A program made the translations under genes and the position numbers. 64,000 nt of DNA from Lentinula raphanica (lineage: Eukaryota; Basidiomycota; Agaricomycetes; Agaricales; Omphalotaceae): assembly GCA_027919835.1 (NCBI GenBank), contig JANVFP010000002.1, forward strand, positions 1,922,001 through 1,986,000. The letters run 5' to 3'. The notes beneath the pieces were generated by a model. It searched no databases. It was not told where the DNA came from and was given only the letters and a program-made list of their open reading frames with translations. Position 1 is the stretch's first letter. The number at the start of each line of letters is the position of its first letter. Positions 33,761 through 43,882 of this stretch are shown piece after piece.

Positions 33761-35706
33761 TTAGATGGGAGTAGCCCTCGCCCAAGCTCGTCTGCCGAAT
33801 CCAGATCCGGTGAATTCAAAACCGGCGGCTGCGGTTGACGTTGACGATGCACTAGCAGTGGAGGAAGTAGAGGAAGTAGAGGAAGAAGAACTGAGTTCGG
33901 AAGAAGACTCAAAGCTCGAGGTGGAATTCGTCACAGAAGACGAGGATGAGGATTCCGAAGCAGCGGATGAGGACGTGGAAGAAGCTGCATCCGTAACGAG
34001 AGCTGCAGAGCTGGTATCAGTAGCGGTAGCAGAGGTCGAGACCGCCGAGGAATCAGTGGCAACCGTAGCAGAAGCAGAGTCCGTCGCACTACCAGTCGAA
34101 AGCACGGCGGTCGCAGTCCCAGTTTGACCTGGAACAATCAAGAACATCGTCGTCGTCACCGTCACGGTGGGACCTGCGGCAGAAGCAGCAGAGGCAGCGA
34201 GACCGTCACTCGCACTAGCGGTGGAAGATGCTATGGCAGAAGAAGAAGAGGCAGAACTTGAAGCAGAGGAAGCGGAGGAAGACGAGTCGACGGCAGCACT
34301 CCCAACAGCATCGGTAGGGATACTACTCAACGTGATGCTGGCGATAGCACCCGTTGCAGAGGCTGAAGCGGCGGAACTGATAGCACTGTCAGTTGAGGCA
34401 ACAGAAGTTGTAGCGCTCGAACTGTCGACACTTGAGGAAGTCGTATCATCTCCGGAAGGGATCGAGAGGATTTGACGACCTCGAATGGCACGACGAACAG
34501 GTGCGGAGGAGGAAGTAGGTGCAACGGAGGAGCTAGAGCTAGGGTTGAACGTGAACAAGTTCTGTGCAACAGTCGCACTCGCAGTCGTCGCAGACGCTGA
34601 AACCGACTGGGTCTCACTAGCAGCCCCAGCAGCAGCAGCCGACGCAGAAAGCTCACTAGCGATAGACGCAATCGCAGCCGAAACCGACGCACTCGGGAAC
34701 GCACCGTCACTCGCAACAGGGATATTGATGACGGTGGTAGTAGAATCCGGGTTGGCTGCAGAAGCAGAGGTCGTAGCGTTAGATGAGGAGGTGACGGTGG
34801 CTGTTACTGAGACGGAAGATGCAGAAACGATTGGGACAGTGGCCGTGACGACTTCACCAGTGCCGAGGGCGACAGAGGACACGGAGGCTACGGCAGAAAC
34901 GGCAGAGGCGGAGGCAATGACGATGGTGGAAGTAGTGGTTTCGTCGCCGCAGTTCATGCTAGAGTCAGCCGAGGTGGAGTTTGTCGTGGAGGTAGAGTTC
35001 GTCCCGGTTGCTGCTGTAGTAGAGTTGCTAGCGGACGAGTCTGCGGTGGTGGTTGAATCAGTCCCGTCGTCGTCTCCGCAATCTGTATCGTCTCCATCAT
35101 CGGTACTGTTACTGCTAGTGGAACTTGTGTTGCTAGCACTAGCCGTAGCGCTCACAGTGGCGGCCGTAGCTGTGCCAGTCGAATTCGTACTCGTCGTCGT
35201 CGTTGAATTACCAAAGATTCCTCCGTCGACTCCAGTAGCCTGTATTCTCGCCTCAGCATCAGCTTGAGTATCACAGCTGATCGATGTGCCATTGCTGTTG
35301 AGCAAAGGAAGGGCGAAGCAAGACAATCCTGATGAGCAAGGTGTCATACTGAAAGTCGAGCCGGTGCATTGGGCAAAGGATCCGTCGATGCAGGCATCTT
35401 GTCCAGCTGAGTGGCATAAATAGATATCACAATGAGAATCTGAGATCAGTACTAATCCAGAGCGACAAAGAACTCTAGAAACTCACCTGTGCACGAAGAA
35501 TTAACCGTCATAGCTGCAAATGCAGCATTTTGCTGCTGGGCCAAAAGGCCATTTTGTTTTTGAACTTCAGCAGAAGCTGCTCGTCGATGGATAGAGAAGA
35601 AGTCTCCTCCTCCGGAGCGCAAATTGGGCCTACCAAGGAGTGTCGGGGCAGCGTTTACAGAAGCCACCAGGGCGAGGACAAAAGTTGAGGAAACTTGAGT
35701 GAACAT
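33761..35706 (-). CDS. Secreted mucin-like Ser/Thr/Ala-rich protein with chitin-binding-like N-terminal domain
   Basis: Two exons, 35706-35487 and 35406-33761, in phase, for 621 residues. Signal peptide MFTQVSSTFVLALVASVNAA. After a short leader (FFSIHRRAASAEVQKQNGLL) comes a Cys-rich module of about 60 residues: NSSCTAGQDACIDGSFAQC, TPCSSGLSCFALPLLNSNGT, SISCDTQADAEARI. Cysteine spacing and the FAQC / PC..GLSCF words resemble CBM19-type chitin-binding modules seen in many mushroom secreted proteins. The remaining 500 residues are low-complexity Ser/Thr/Ala/Val, with Asp patches (DDGDDTDCGDDD), a dibasic site (APVRRAIRGRQIL), and the end FEFTGSGFGRRAWARATPI. No GPI signal is evident. Heavy O-glycosylation and a cell-surface or matrix role are inferred. 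The opposite strand is also open over long stretches. Confidence 0.75.
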
Positions 35707-36555
35707 CGTAGGGGTCGATTAAAGATAGTAGTAGCAGTGAAAGGCTGGGTCGTTGTCGTTGGCTGGTCGTATAGCGCCTGGCTTGGAGAAGTCTAAGTAC
35801 TTGCGTTGCAAGATGGAGAATGAGAATGAGAAGAGACAGAAAAAGAAGGCAGAAAGTTCTCGTTGAGGTTCAACGTTGGTGTGTGGAATTCTTCGAGCCT
35901 TTCATCTTCTTATATATCCACCCGTAGAGAACAATAGACGATTACATTTTCGGTAAGCGACGGAGATGAGGTCGGAGAAGGTCTTTCTTCTTTATTGTCC
36001 TTTGTCTTCATTGTTCAGGAAAAGGGAATGTTTTTATTCCCACGATCAATGAATGCATTGGATGTACAATCACAACCACACCAAGACGCCGACCGCAACG
36101 TCAAGCTCTCTCCGACAAGGAAGCTATCAGACTACTACTACCAGCCTTATATCGGATCTATCTACTTGGCTGGGTGTATCCCTATCGGATTGCAAGCAAA
36201 TTTAGGCCATGCCGTTCACCGTTGATCTAGCACTGCATGCGCGTTTCCTCAAATTGATTATTGGATTAGATGCACTGAGGCCAAGTATGATGGTTAATGA
36301 TATATGATAACCCATGCCTTCATCAAGCCTTCAAGCCTTCAACGACTCAACGCCAAGTCGACTGTGTATCACTCCCTATTTCTCATAGGTCCCGAATGAC
36401 ACCGTACCGTCATATAATGTTTGCCACCAGATCAAGATTGCAACCTATCACCATGGCCAGGGGTATAAAGAGCCTCACGTCTACAACGTTACTCCTTCGT
36501 CTTCTCCTTCTCCCTCTCCTCGTACTCGCACATGCCTCAACAAGCTATCCCAGTG
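35707..36555. other. Divergent intergenic region
   Basis: Lies between the start codons of the mucin-like gene (minus) and the DUF4336 gene (plus). A frame at 36453 (MARGIKSLTSTTLLLRLLLL) looks like a signal peptide but runs in another frame from the DUF4336 exons and stops at 36581. Nothing else seen. Confidence 0.4.
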
Positions 36556-37953
36556 ATGTTGCCAGACCTTGTCATTCGTGAGGTTCATCCATTCAAGCTA
36601 TCCGTTTCGTTCTATGGCTCAATAAGTTGTGATTCTAGGTGACAACCGGTGTATGGACCTTCTCTCGGTGAGCCGCCCGTCTGTAGCCACCATCTCCGTC
36701 GATATTTACTGGACATCCTACCCTCAGACCGTTCGGACGAGGTCCTCTTGGTCTTTTACCCTGGGGAGGTCGTTCGACTGCCATCAAACTGCTCAACGGC
36801 GACGTCTGGGTATTAGCCTCTACCCCACTCACCGAAGACACGAAGGCCACCATTGATACTCTCGGACCAGTCAAGTTCGTAACAAAATCCTCCTCCTACC
36901 CTTACTGTCATCCACAATTCAAACATTTTATGATTTTGTAGATGGATAATCGCTGCAGACATCGTGCATCATATGTTCCTCGGTAAGTCTCCCATGCCCA
37001 GTCCAAGACTCGAAAACGTTTTCGGTCTTGATCACTGACTAACTCACTGCGTTGCTCCGAAAGGTCAATACAAAAAGGAATACCCCGAAGCGAAGGTTAT
37101 TGGCGTTGAAGGTTTGAAGGAGAAGAAGAAGAAAAACAAGGAAACCCTGATGATCGACGGAGGTATGCAGCAGCATGGCAGCATGGCCTATGTATTGGCA
37201 TTTCGGGTACATTTGCTGATCGAGTGTTTGGTTTGGACTATGACTATAGAATATGGCGTGGACCCACCCGAGACTCAATACGGGTTCGAAAACGAGGTAG
37301 GTTTTCGCGACATTATGAAGTTGAAACTTCAGATGAATTTGACTTATGTACTCTTGATGTTCCATTCGCAGATCAAAGCATGGTAGGTGTCATGCAAATG
37401 GTTGACTCAACCCAACGTTAGGTTAATTATCCATTCGAAGCTATTTCTCCGGGTTTGCGAACAAAGACGTCGCCTTCCTTCATGTCGCTTCAAAGACTCT
37501 TATCGTCGCCGACCTATTATTCAACCTCCCTGGGACTGAACAAGTACGTGACATGCTCCTCAACCAAGAACCTCGCGTTCAATCTCAATGTTGTGACACA
37601 GTACTCCAAGACAAAAGTATCTCCCAAGGTCCCAATCATAGGCAAACTCAATCCGGAAAGCGGTATGCACAAACGCTTGATCTGGACGATTGGGAAAGAC
37701 AAAGAGTAGGTCTTCCTGAACCTGGTTCATCAAATGGTGAATTGAACTTTCAACGTGCACAGCGCAATGCGACGAGATGCGAAGACTGTGAGCGAATGGG
37801 ATTTCGAGAGAATCATTATGTGTCATGGGGTGTGTTTATTTCCTACCGAAATTGTTGATGGAATATGTTTCTCAATCGTGGATCGTTTAGGATGTGATCG
37901 AGGCGGGCAGCAAGAGAGCATGGGAGGAGGCCTATTCCAAGTTCCTATCATGA
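36556..37953 (+). CDS. DUF4336 family protein
   Basis: Eleven exons join in phase (36556-36582, 36639-36667, 36728-36874, 36942-36982, 37064-37162, 37250-37296, 37372-37382, 37441-37543, 37602-37705, 37763-37829, 37891-37953) to give 245 residues. The product starts MLPDLVIREVTTGVWTFSRP and carries WGGRSTAIKLLNGDVWVLAS, KWIIAADIVHHMFLGQYKKE, YGVDPPETQYGFENEIKACY, FSGFANKDVAFLHVASKTLI, VADLLFNLPGTEQYSK and WDFERIIMCHGDVIEAGSK. This is the usual DUF4336 pattern, a metallo-beta-lactamase-like fold of unknown substrate, with the late CHG motif as a possible metal ligand. No signal peptide. Exon 7 is only 11 nt (ATCAAAGCATG) yet is needed for frame and for the conserved IKACYFSG. Confidence 0.9.
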
Positions 37954-38427
37954 ACATCATGAACTTGCTCGAGGGATACGCGTTCTTGTGATTCATTCAT
38001 CCGTCTCTTACTATGACCAACCGTGTTCCACCTCTCCATAGTCATCTTAATTTAATTCCATTTCTAGCGCATACAATCATGATTCATACTAGACGCCAAA
38101 CTCTTCGAGTGTCTTCCGACCTACTAGGCCTGAACATTCGTCATACTAGGATTCAGGAAGGGAAGAACCAGGAAGAACCATGCACATGAAAATCTCCGGC
38201 AGGTATGATAGCGTATCCCGAATATCCCGAATTCCGCAGACTATTTGTGCAGCATTCGCAACAGTCGCAACAGAATGAGGTGAGTGGACGAGGATAAGTT
38301 TTAGAAAGAAAGACGGCAACGTCTATACCCGGAGGTATAGAGTACAGCAATACATAAAGTCGTTCGAGTCTTGACGAAATAGCACAACCTGCGGTCTAGT
38401 ACTCGACCTGGTGGCACACGAGCAGCG
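37954..38427. other. Intergenic
   Basis: 3' side of the DUF4336 gene and 5' side of the first GST. ggaagaacca repeats twice near 38160-38180. No gene seen. Confidence 0.4.
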
Positions 38428-39539
38428 ATGATTGTGGTCCACCACCTTAACAACAGCCGTTCCCAACGTATCCTGTGGCTTCTGGTGATATTTCATCAGC
38501 ACATCTGACCATGCTTCATTACTGATAGTACTTACTCCCACCATCGCTGGGATTCCACATTTTTTATATCAACAAAAACAGGAAGAATTGAACGTGCCTT
38601 ACGAGATCAAGAAATACCAACGCATGCCAAACTATCAGGCGCCGCCTAGCCTTCTGGAGATACACCCACTAGGGAAATCTCCTGTGATAGAAGACAAGGA
38701 TGAGAGCAGAACTATAGTCTTGGCGGAAAGCAGCGCTATCATAAGTGGGTATCTCCAGACTTCATTATTCCGTCAATTTTCCAGCTTACCTTGATTGCCT
38801 GACTTAAATCGAACCAAAGCATATCTACTCCAGAAATACAGCGACAGATCCATCCTTAGTGAAGATGGAGCGTTGGATGATCTCTATTGTGAGCATCGGC
38901 AGATTCAAATGTGCCATACTTATTCCTAGTTTTTGGTTGCCGTAGACACACACTATGCCGAATCGACACTCAGGCCTCTGATCGTCGTTCGACAAAGATT
39001 ATCTCGTTTCGCAGACCGTGCCCCATGGTTTCTCCGACCGGCGTTCCGCTACGTTCTTGAATCATATAGGAAATTGTACGTCGACCCGGAACTGCCAAAG
39101 AATAGTGAAATGGTCTGTGATTGTGCTTCTTGATCACTTGTATGATATTGCAGCTCGAACCTGTTAAATTTTTATAGCTTGAACGGCACCTAAACAAAAA
39201 CCCATGGTTTGCTCGAGGTTCTGACGGACCAACGGCGGCAGACTATGCAATGATATTCGGATTGGAAGGACTCCGAGTGGAAAAGGCGATCACAAAAGAG
39301 ACGCACCCCGCGATTATCAGCTTTATAGAAAAGGTTCATGCTCGGTGAGTTATTTCGATATCCGTGGACAGATTTGAAGCTCAACTGTACGTGAACTTCA
39401 TATGGTCGGCGCACTTACATCATCACTTCTAGACCTGCATATCAAACTGTGAGTACTGAGTTCTCTGTCTCATGAAGATCTGGGAAACCTGGGTTTTTGG
39501 CTCACCAATGATCGTTAGGCGCTGAAGAAAGGTCTTTGA
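38428..39539 (+). CDS. Glutathione S-transferase-like protein, copy 1
   Basis: Seven exons in phase: 38428-38484, 38582-38744, 38820-38888, 38946-39112, 39178-39344, 39433-39448, 39519-39539, for 219 residues. The thioredoxin-fold half reads MIVVHHLNNSRSQRILWLLE, ELNVPYEIKKYQRMPNYQAP, HPLGKSPVIEDKDES and LAESSAII; the Ser after NN (NSRSQRILWLL) is at the usual catalytic site of this fungal GTT1-like class. The helical half includes LDDLYYTHYAESTLRPLIVV and WFARGSDGPTAADYAMIFGL (N-capping box). GSTs join glutathione to electrophiles or reduce peroxides, in the cytosol. Short C-terminus (PAYQTALKKGL). Tandem copy follows at 40034 with the same intron positions. Confidence 0.9.
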
Positions 39540-40033
39540 ATATGAATGGTTATTTTGAACCAGGAACGAGCGTTCTACAGGTATCTTGAATGCACGAGTT
39601 GTATTATACATACAAGGCACAAATCAAAGGAGATAATGGGCCTTATCCCAGTGTTATTGCACTAGCGTCCTCATTATGATTCTGATGCGTGGCGGGAACC
39701 ACATCAGGCGTCCATCTGCGTCCATTCCAAATCTTGAGAGCCCGATGGAAGCCACACTGGACCGACCACGAGCCTATCAGAAACGATCCCATTGAGTCAT
39801 GGGTAAGAAAGAGGAGCCGTGTTGTGCGATGTGATTTCTCGAAGCATTCATGAAAGTCTGAGAAAAGCTAGCTGCGAGAAGTCAGCTCGGGATATAAAAG
39901 CAAGACGCTTGTCAATGAATGAGACCAGAACGCATCTCTGCAGTGCCCTTGGTCAAAACCAGTACAAAGCCTTGATAACTGCGTGACGGACGTCATCTTC
40001 TTTTTGTTTTTCACTTCGTGGCACCATTGACAG
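39540..40033. other. Intergenic between the GST copies
   Basis: Short promoter region of the second GST. No gene or marked repeat seen. Confidence 0.4.
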
Positions 40034-41084
40034 ATGATAGTCGTCCACCATCTTGACCACAGTCGTGCGCTGCGTATCCTTTGGCTTTTGGTGAGTTTTT
40101 TCTGCCAGACTATGATCTCAGAATGGCTGACACTGGAAGGACTTGGAAGGAAGAGCTAGGCGTGCCTTATGAAGTTGAGAGATATGAAAGAATGCCAGAT
40201 TACCAAGCACCGCCTTCTCTCTTGAATGTTCACCCGCTTGGGAAATCTCCTGTGATAGAAGACAAGGATGAAGGCCTGGTTTTGGCGGAGAGCAACGCGA
40301 TTATATGTAGGTGTTTTCCATTCTAATGAGAAATTTCCCTTCGCTGAGACATTTGACTCGAAGCGTATATACTGAGTAAGTACGGAGAGAAGCCGAATCT
40401 CAGCTCAGAGGGAGCACTAGACGATCTCTATTGTGAGCCTTCGCATGAAAACTGCAAGTCATACTCCTCGACTCACCTGATTTGTACACCACCCAACACA
40501 GACATGCACTATGCAGAGTCAACCCTTATGCCTTTGATAGTCGTCTGGCAGAGATTAAGACGTTTCGGGAATCGTGCCCCGTGGTACTGCAGGCCAATAT
40601 TTCAATACGTCCTTGGATCCTACAGGAAGATGTATGTCGACCTGGAGTTGAAAAAGAACAGCGATATGGTAAGTGGTGTGTATCTGTGCATATGATAAAG
40701 CACGGACTGTTTATTCCATTCATAGATAGAAAACCACCTCATTGATCACTCGTGGTTTGCCCGGGGATCTGATGAACCGACTGCCGCAGACTACGCCATG
40801 ATAATTGGACTGGAAGGATTGTATTTAGGCAAAGCAGTGAATTCACAGACGCATCCTAGGATAGTTGAATATGTCAAGAAGGTCCATGCACGGTAAGTCA
40901 GAAAAAAGCACGGAATGCAATGAAGTTAATCCTATTATTCATTAGACCTGCATACCAATCGGTAAGTGTTTTGAACAGAGATCTTAAAATACCCACCGAA
41001 AATCAGATTGATATGTCTGTACAGGGAGTGAAGAAAAGCAGAGAATTCGCATTCGCCAAGGAGGTGGACACCGTCGAAAAATGA
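40034..41084 (+). CDS. Glutathione S-transferase-like protein, copy 2
   Basis: Seven exons in phase: 40034-40090, 40150-40306, 40364-40432, 40502-40668, 40726-40892, 40946-40961, 41025-41084, for 230 residues. Exons 1, 3, 4, 5 and 6 have the same lengths as in copy 1 (57, 69, 167, 167, 16 nt), showing tandem duplication. MIVVHHLDHSRALRILWLLE, ELGVPYEVERYERMPDYQAP, HPLGKSPVIEDKDEGLVLAE and WFARGSDEPTAADYAMIIGL carry the GST features. The glutathione-site Ser is kept (DHSRALRILWLL). Its C-terminus is longer (GVKKSREFAFAKEVDTVEK). The two may differ in the substrate pocket: FADRAPWFLRPAFRYVLESY against FGNRAPWYCRPIFQYVLGSY. Confidence 0.9.
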
Positions 41085-41189
41085 TGTGCTTGGATGTCGT
41101 ACATCGAAACGAGGTGCTCGAATTTGCTCGATGAAACAGCGAGATTAGGAGGAGATTTTGTATTCAGTCAGTACATACACATGCCCATA

Positions 41190-42102
41190 TCATACTTTGT
41201 AACGACGGCCAGTCTTCGTGAAGAAGGTTTGCAGAACGTAAACCTGGAATCTGTGGATGCAGCATGATTTAGAACATCGGATACTTGGAAAATTGTCTTT
41301 GCACGTACATGGCCATCCCAATGATTGCCAAGCTTTCGAAGATAGCATACCAGAATAGACGACTACGCAGGAGATATCATGAGACCACGACGAGATACTG
41401 AAGTCGGAGGAATTACTTTTGTGTGGATTGCACAATTGAGAAGCCTCGATTGTCACGGGTATGGAAGCTGAAGTATGAACAGTGAAAATCGATTCGTAGA
41501 AGGATCAGGAATACTACGCACTGCTTTTGTGTTCTCTTGATATTCATCAACATCCCATTCAGCCGGAATATACTCTCCTCCAACGCGCTCGTATGCTCCG
41601 ATATCTGGCCTGCCTTTGCCGGGGCTTCGCGTCGCGGTTCACTTTCCACCATGATGTCGAAATCAATCAGTTTCTCAGTGAGCGTCGACATGTCATTTTC
41701 GAAACAGAAGGAGTACTCTCCCACTGTGTTCGCAGTGAAAACGTAGTCGCCCTGTCGCTCGCGTTCACCGTCCAGCAGCACTTTCTCATTAGGGTCTTTC
41801 ACGTCAAAGTCGATATCGAAGGAGCCTCCGGATTGAACCTGTTTTGTTCATATGTTCATATAGCTGTGTAGCGGTATAGGATGTGGATGACCGTACTGCA
41901 AAATAAAACTGAAAGAATTCAGATAAATAGAGTTATAGGTCGTGTAGATTGGACGTACGCCAATTTTTTCTCCTGCTTTGTCTACATCGGCGTAAAAGCA
42001 TAATCGTTCATTTGCGGCAATCGCGGTGGTCAGAGCTGAGCCTTGAGTAGGTGTAGAGAGACGAAGAAGAAAGAGAAAGGTGAGTATTATGTGCTCTATC
42101 AT
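41190..42102 (-). CDS. p24 (emp24/gp25L) family cargo receptor
   Basis: Six exons in phase: 42102-41959, 41908-41897, 41838-41522, 41467-41417, 41362-41309, 41250-41190, for 212 residues. Signal peptide MIEHIILTFLFLLRLSTPTQ, then the GOLD domain: ALTTAIAANERLCFYADVDK, AGEKIGFYFAVQSGGSFDID, GDYVFTANTVGEYSFCFEND. A coiled coil (TSALEESIFRLNGMLMNIKR) leads to RLFWYAIFESLAIIGMAIFQ, a membrane helix, and the tail VYVLQTFFTKTGRRYKV with the Phe-Phe COPII signal. p24 proteins cycle between ER and Golgi and help cargo selection. Exon 2 is only 12 nt (FYFA). A longer fourth-to-fifth exon reading that ends at 41269 was set aside because GTACGT at 41308-41303 restores the standard tail. Confidence 0.92.
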
Positions 42103-43882
42103 GACGGGAACTTGTTACAGTTGTAACGTGGCGGCTGCGAAACAAGAATTGCGCTGGTGGCTGTGCTCTTTAGAGTACCTCTCAAACAAACAACTTCCAC
42201 CTCCTCCAGGCTTTGGATTCCAGATTCCTTCTTCAGATGCTACAAGAGACTGCAAGAGACTCTGAGTCAATACCAGGACTTGGTGCACCAAACCGCAGCA
42301 ACATATGGGCCCGTATTTCTGCACATGCTGTCCACAAGCTTTAATATGAACCTTTTTGAACACCCAAAGCTAAAATTGTCCGATATGCTGCCTGAATCAT
42401 ACGAAATGCCTTGTGGTGTGAGTAACGGAACATGCTGCTTCATTTATATGCTAACTCAATGAACCAGACGCTGCGAGGTCCTTGCTTATATGTTTGCTCG
42501 TAAAACTTGATGCCATCCGCCATAAAGCCATCCACCACGAAGCCGTCATGCGCCAGGATTTCGTCTGCTCGTGACAGCTCATGACTCGTCTTTGAGAAAT
42601 GAGATCCGACACTCAAGGAGGACAAGGCTCCCGACCTACTCAAGGCCATTATCCAGGACCTGGCTCCAGGAAGAGTTTCTACGAACCACATGTTGCTGGT
42701 TGTTGACAAGGTTTAAACATTCAATCTTTACTAGTGTGTTTCAAGTCCAGTCCAAGTTGACTTCATCCCTATTTTCAGCAATTATGGCGGTTTTGGATTT
42801 GAAACGAGCCACCCAAATGATCAAGTATAAGGCTCTACCTGTGATCTTACCTTGAGGTCCGACAATCAAAATGTATTCGAACATTCGCTCATCGTCCATC
42901 TTTAACTCTGCAATTTCTTTCATATCGGGGCGCTGAAATGTGACTGCAGGTATCACTGAGCTGGCCTAGGCCTCTTTTTTGGATGCGTACCTAGCATAGG
43001 TATACCGCTTGCTTTTACAGTAATGATTGGAACTGATATCCCTCTACAGTGCCCATACACCAAGCATTTACTAGTAGCAGTATTGGAGCAGTGATGTGAT
43101 TCATCATTACCGTATGAGTAAGTCCGCAAGCTATACACCGAGCAAAGGATGACTGTGGTTTTCATTTGGTAAGTACCTTCGGTATGCTTGTCGCGTCTCC
43201 GCGTCCGACTGACTGACCGGTTCCTAAATCTAACTCTACCTGGCTCTTATCTGGTTTAGGCAACCCGAGTCAATCCTGTAACTTTATCAAACTATCTCAC
43301 GGATTGACTATCTTCGCAAACAGGTGGTTGGGCGGAATGGAAGTCACGGTTCTCTCGGTCGGAGAGGGAATCAAATCTTTTTCGTGGCACCCAGCATGTC
43401 GAAACAATTGATGTGCCTCCCCATTCCCGGTGAAAGTTTTGGGCTTTAATTCTCCGTCAAGATCGACTGGCACACGAATCCAGTACATCCTTCATAGGGT
43501 ATTTCATACCCCTCCTCCCTTAAGTATCACTCATGTAAACTATCCAGCCTCTCAAGCTCAATGAGAATACTTCGGGAACGAATTGATTCGAGGACTATGT
43601 CTTCTATTTGATTTGATTCCACTCTATGGCCGTTTTTCATGGAAAACTGTATTTGTTCACGTCATGATTCCCGGAACGGGTGTAGTTGCAGTATTTTTGT
43701 GGGCGTTGATTCGTTCACCAATCAGAAGTAATGGCGTGATATGCCATACTTATAAGAGATCAAGCAGTGGACAGTTTTAAGCTCTTTCCCAGCCTTTCTG
43801 CATCTGCCTGCAAATAGTCTCCTTCTTGCACGGACACGGTTCGTCGATTCATAAAAGCCACATTTCAAAGACTTTGTGTGGC
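42103..43882. other. Poorly resolved region between p24 and DUF6533 genes
   Basis: Apart from the tentative minus-strand exons at 42440-42956, the region has a further exon-like minus frame at 43488-43297 (PVDLDGELKPKTFTGNGEAH) that I could not join to them in phase. The part 43500-43882 is the likely promoter of the DUF6533 gene. Confidence 0.4.
42440..42956 (-). CDS. Tentative gene of unknown function (three exons in phase)
   Basis: Minus-strand exons ending at 42851 (CAAG|GTAAGA), 42768-42732 and 42695-42440 join in one frame. They give RPDMKEIAELKMDDERMFEY, ILIVGPQGMKSTWTGLETHY, NMWFVETLPGARSWIMALSR, then SHELSRADEILAHDGFVVDG, FMADGIKFYEQTYKQGPRS. Codon choice and the strong first donor look genuine, but I recognise no family, and the 5' exons (perhaps up to 43488) are not resolved. 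It could also be a decaying gene. Confidence 0.35.

Noticed and set aside
33765..35267. Long acidic plus-strand open frames opposite the mucin-like gene
   Set aside because: They are the complement of Ser/Thr/Ala codons; the minus strand has the signal peptide, Cys module and a valid intron.
36453..36581. Signal-peptide-like frame MARGIKSLTSTTLLLRLLLL before the DUF4336 gene
   Set aside because: Its frame differs from the DUF4336 exons and stops within 43 codons; the start at 36556 joins all exons in phase.
41269..41309. Alternative p24 C-terminus ending YVQRQFSKYPMF
   Set aside because: Splicing at GTACGT gives FQVYVLQTFFTKTGRRYKV, the expected p24 tail with the FF signal.
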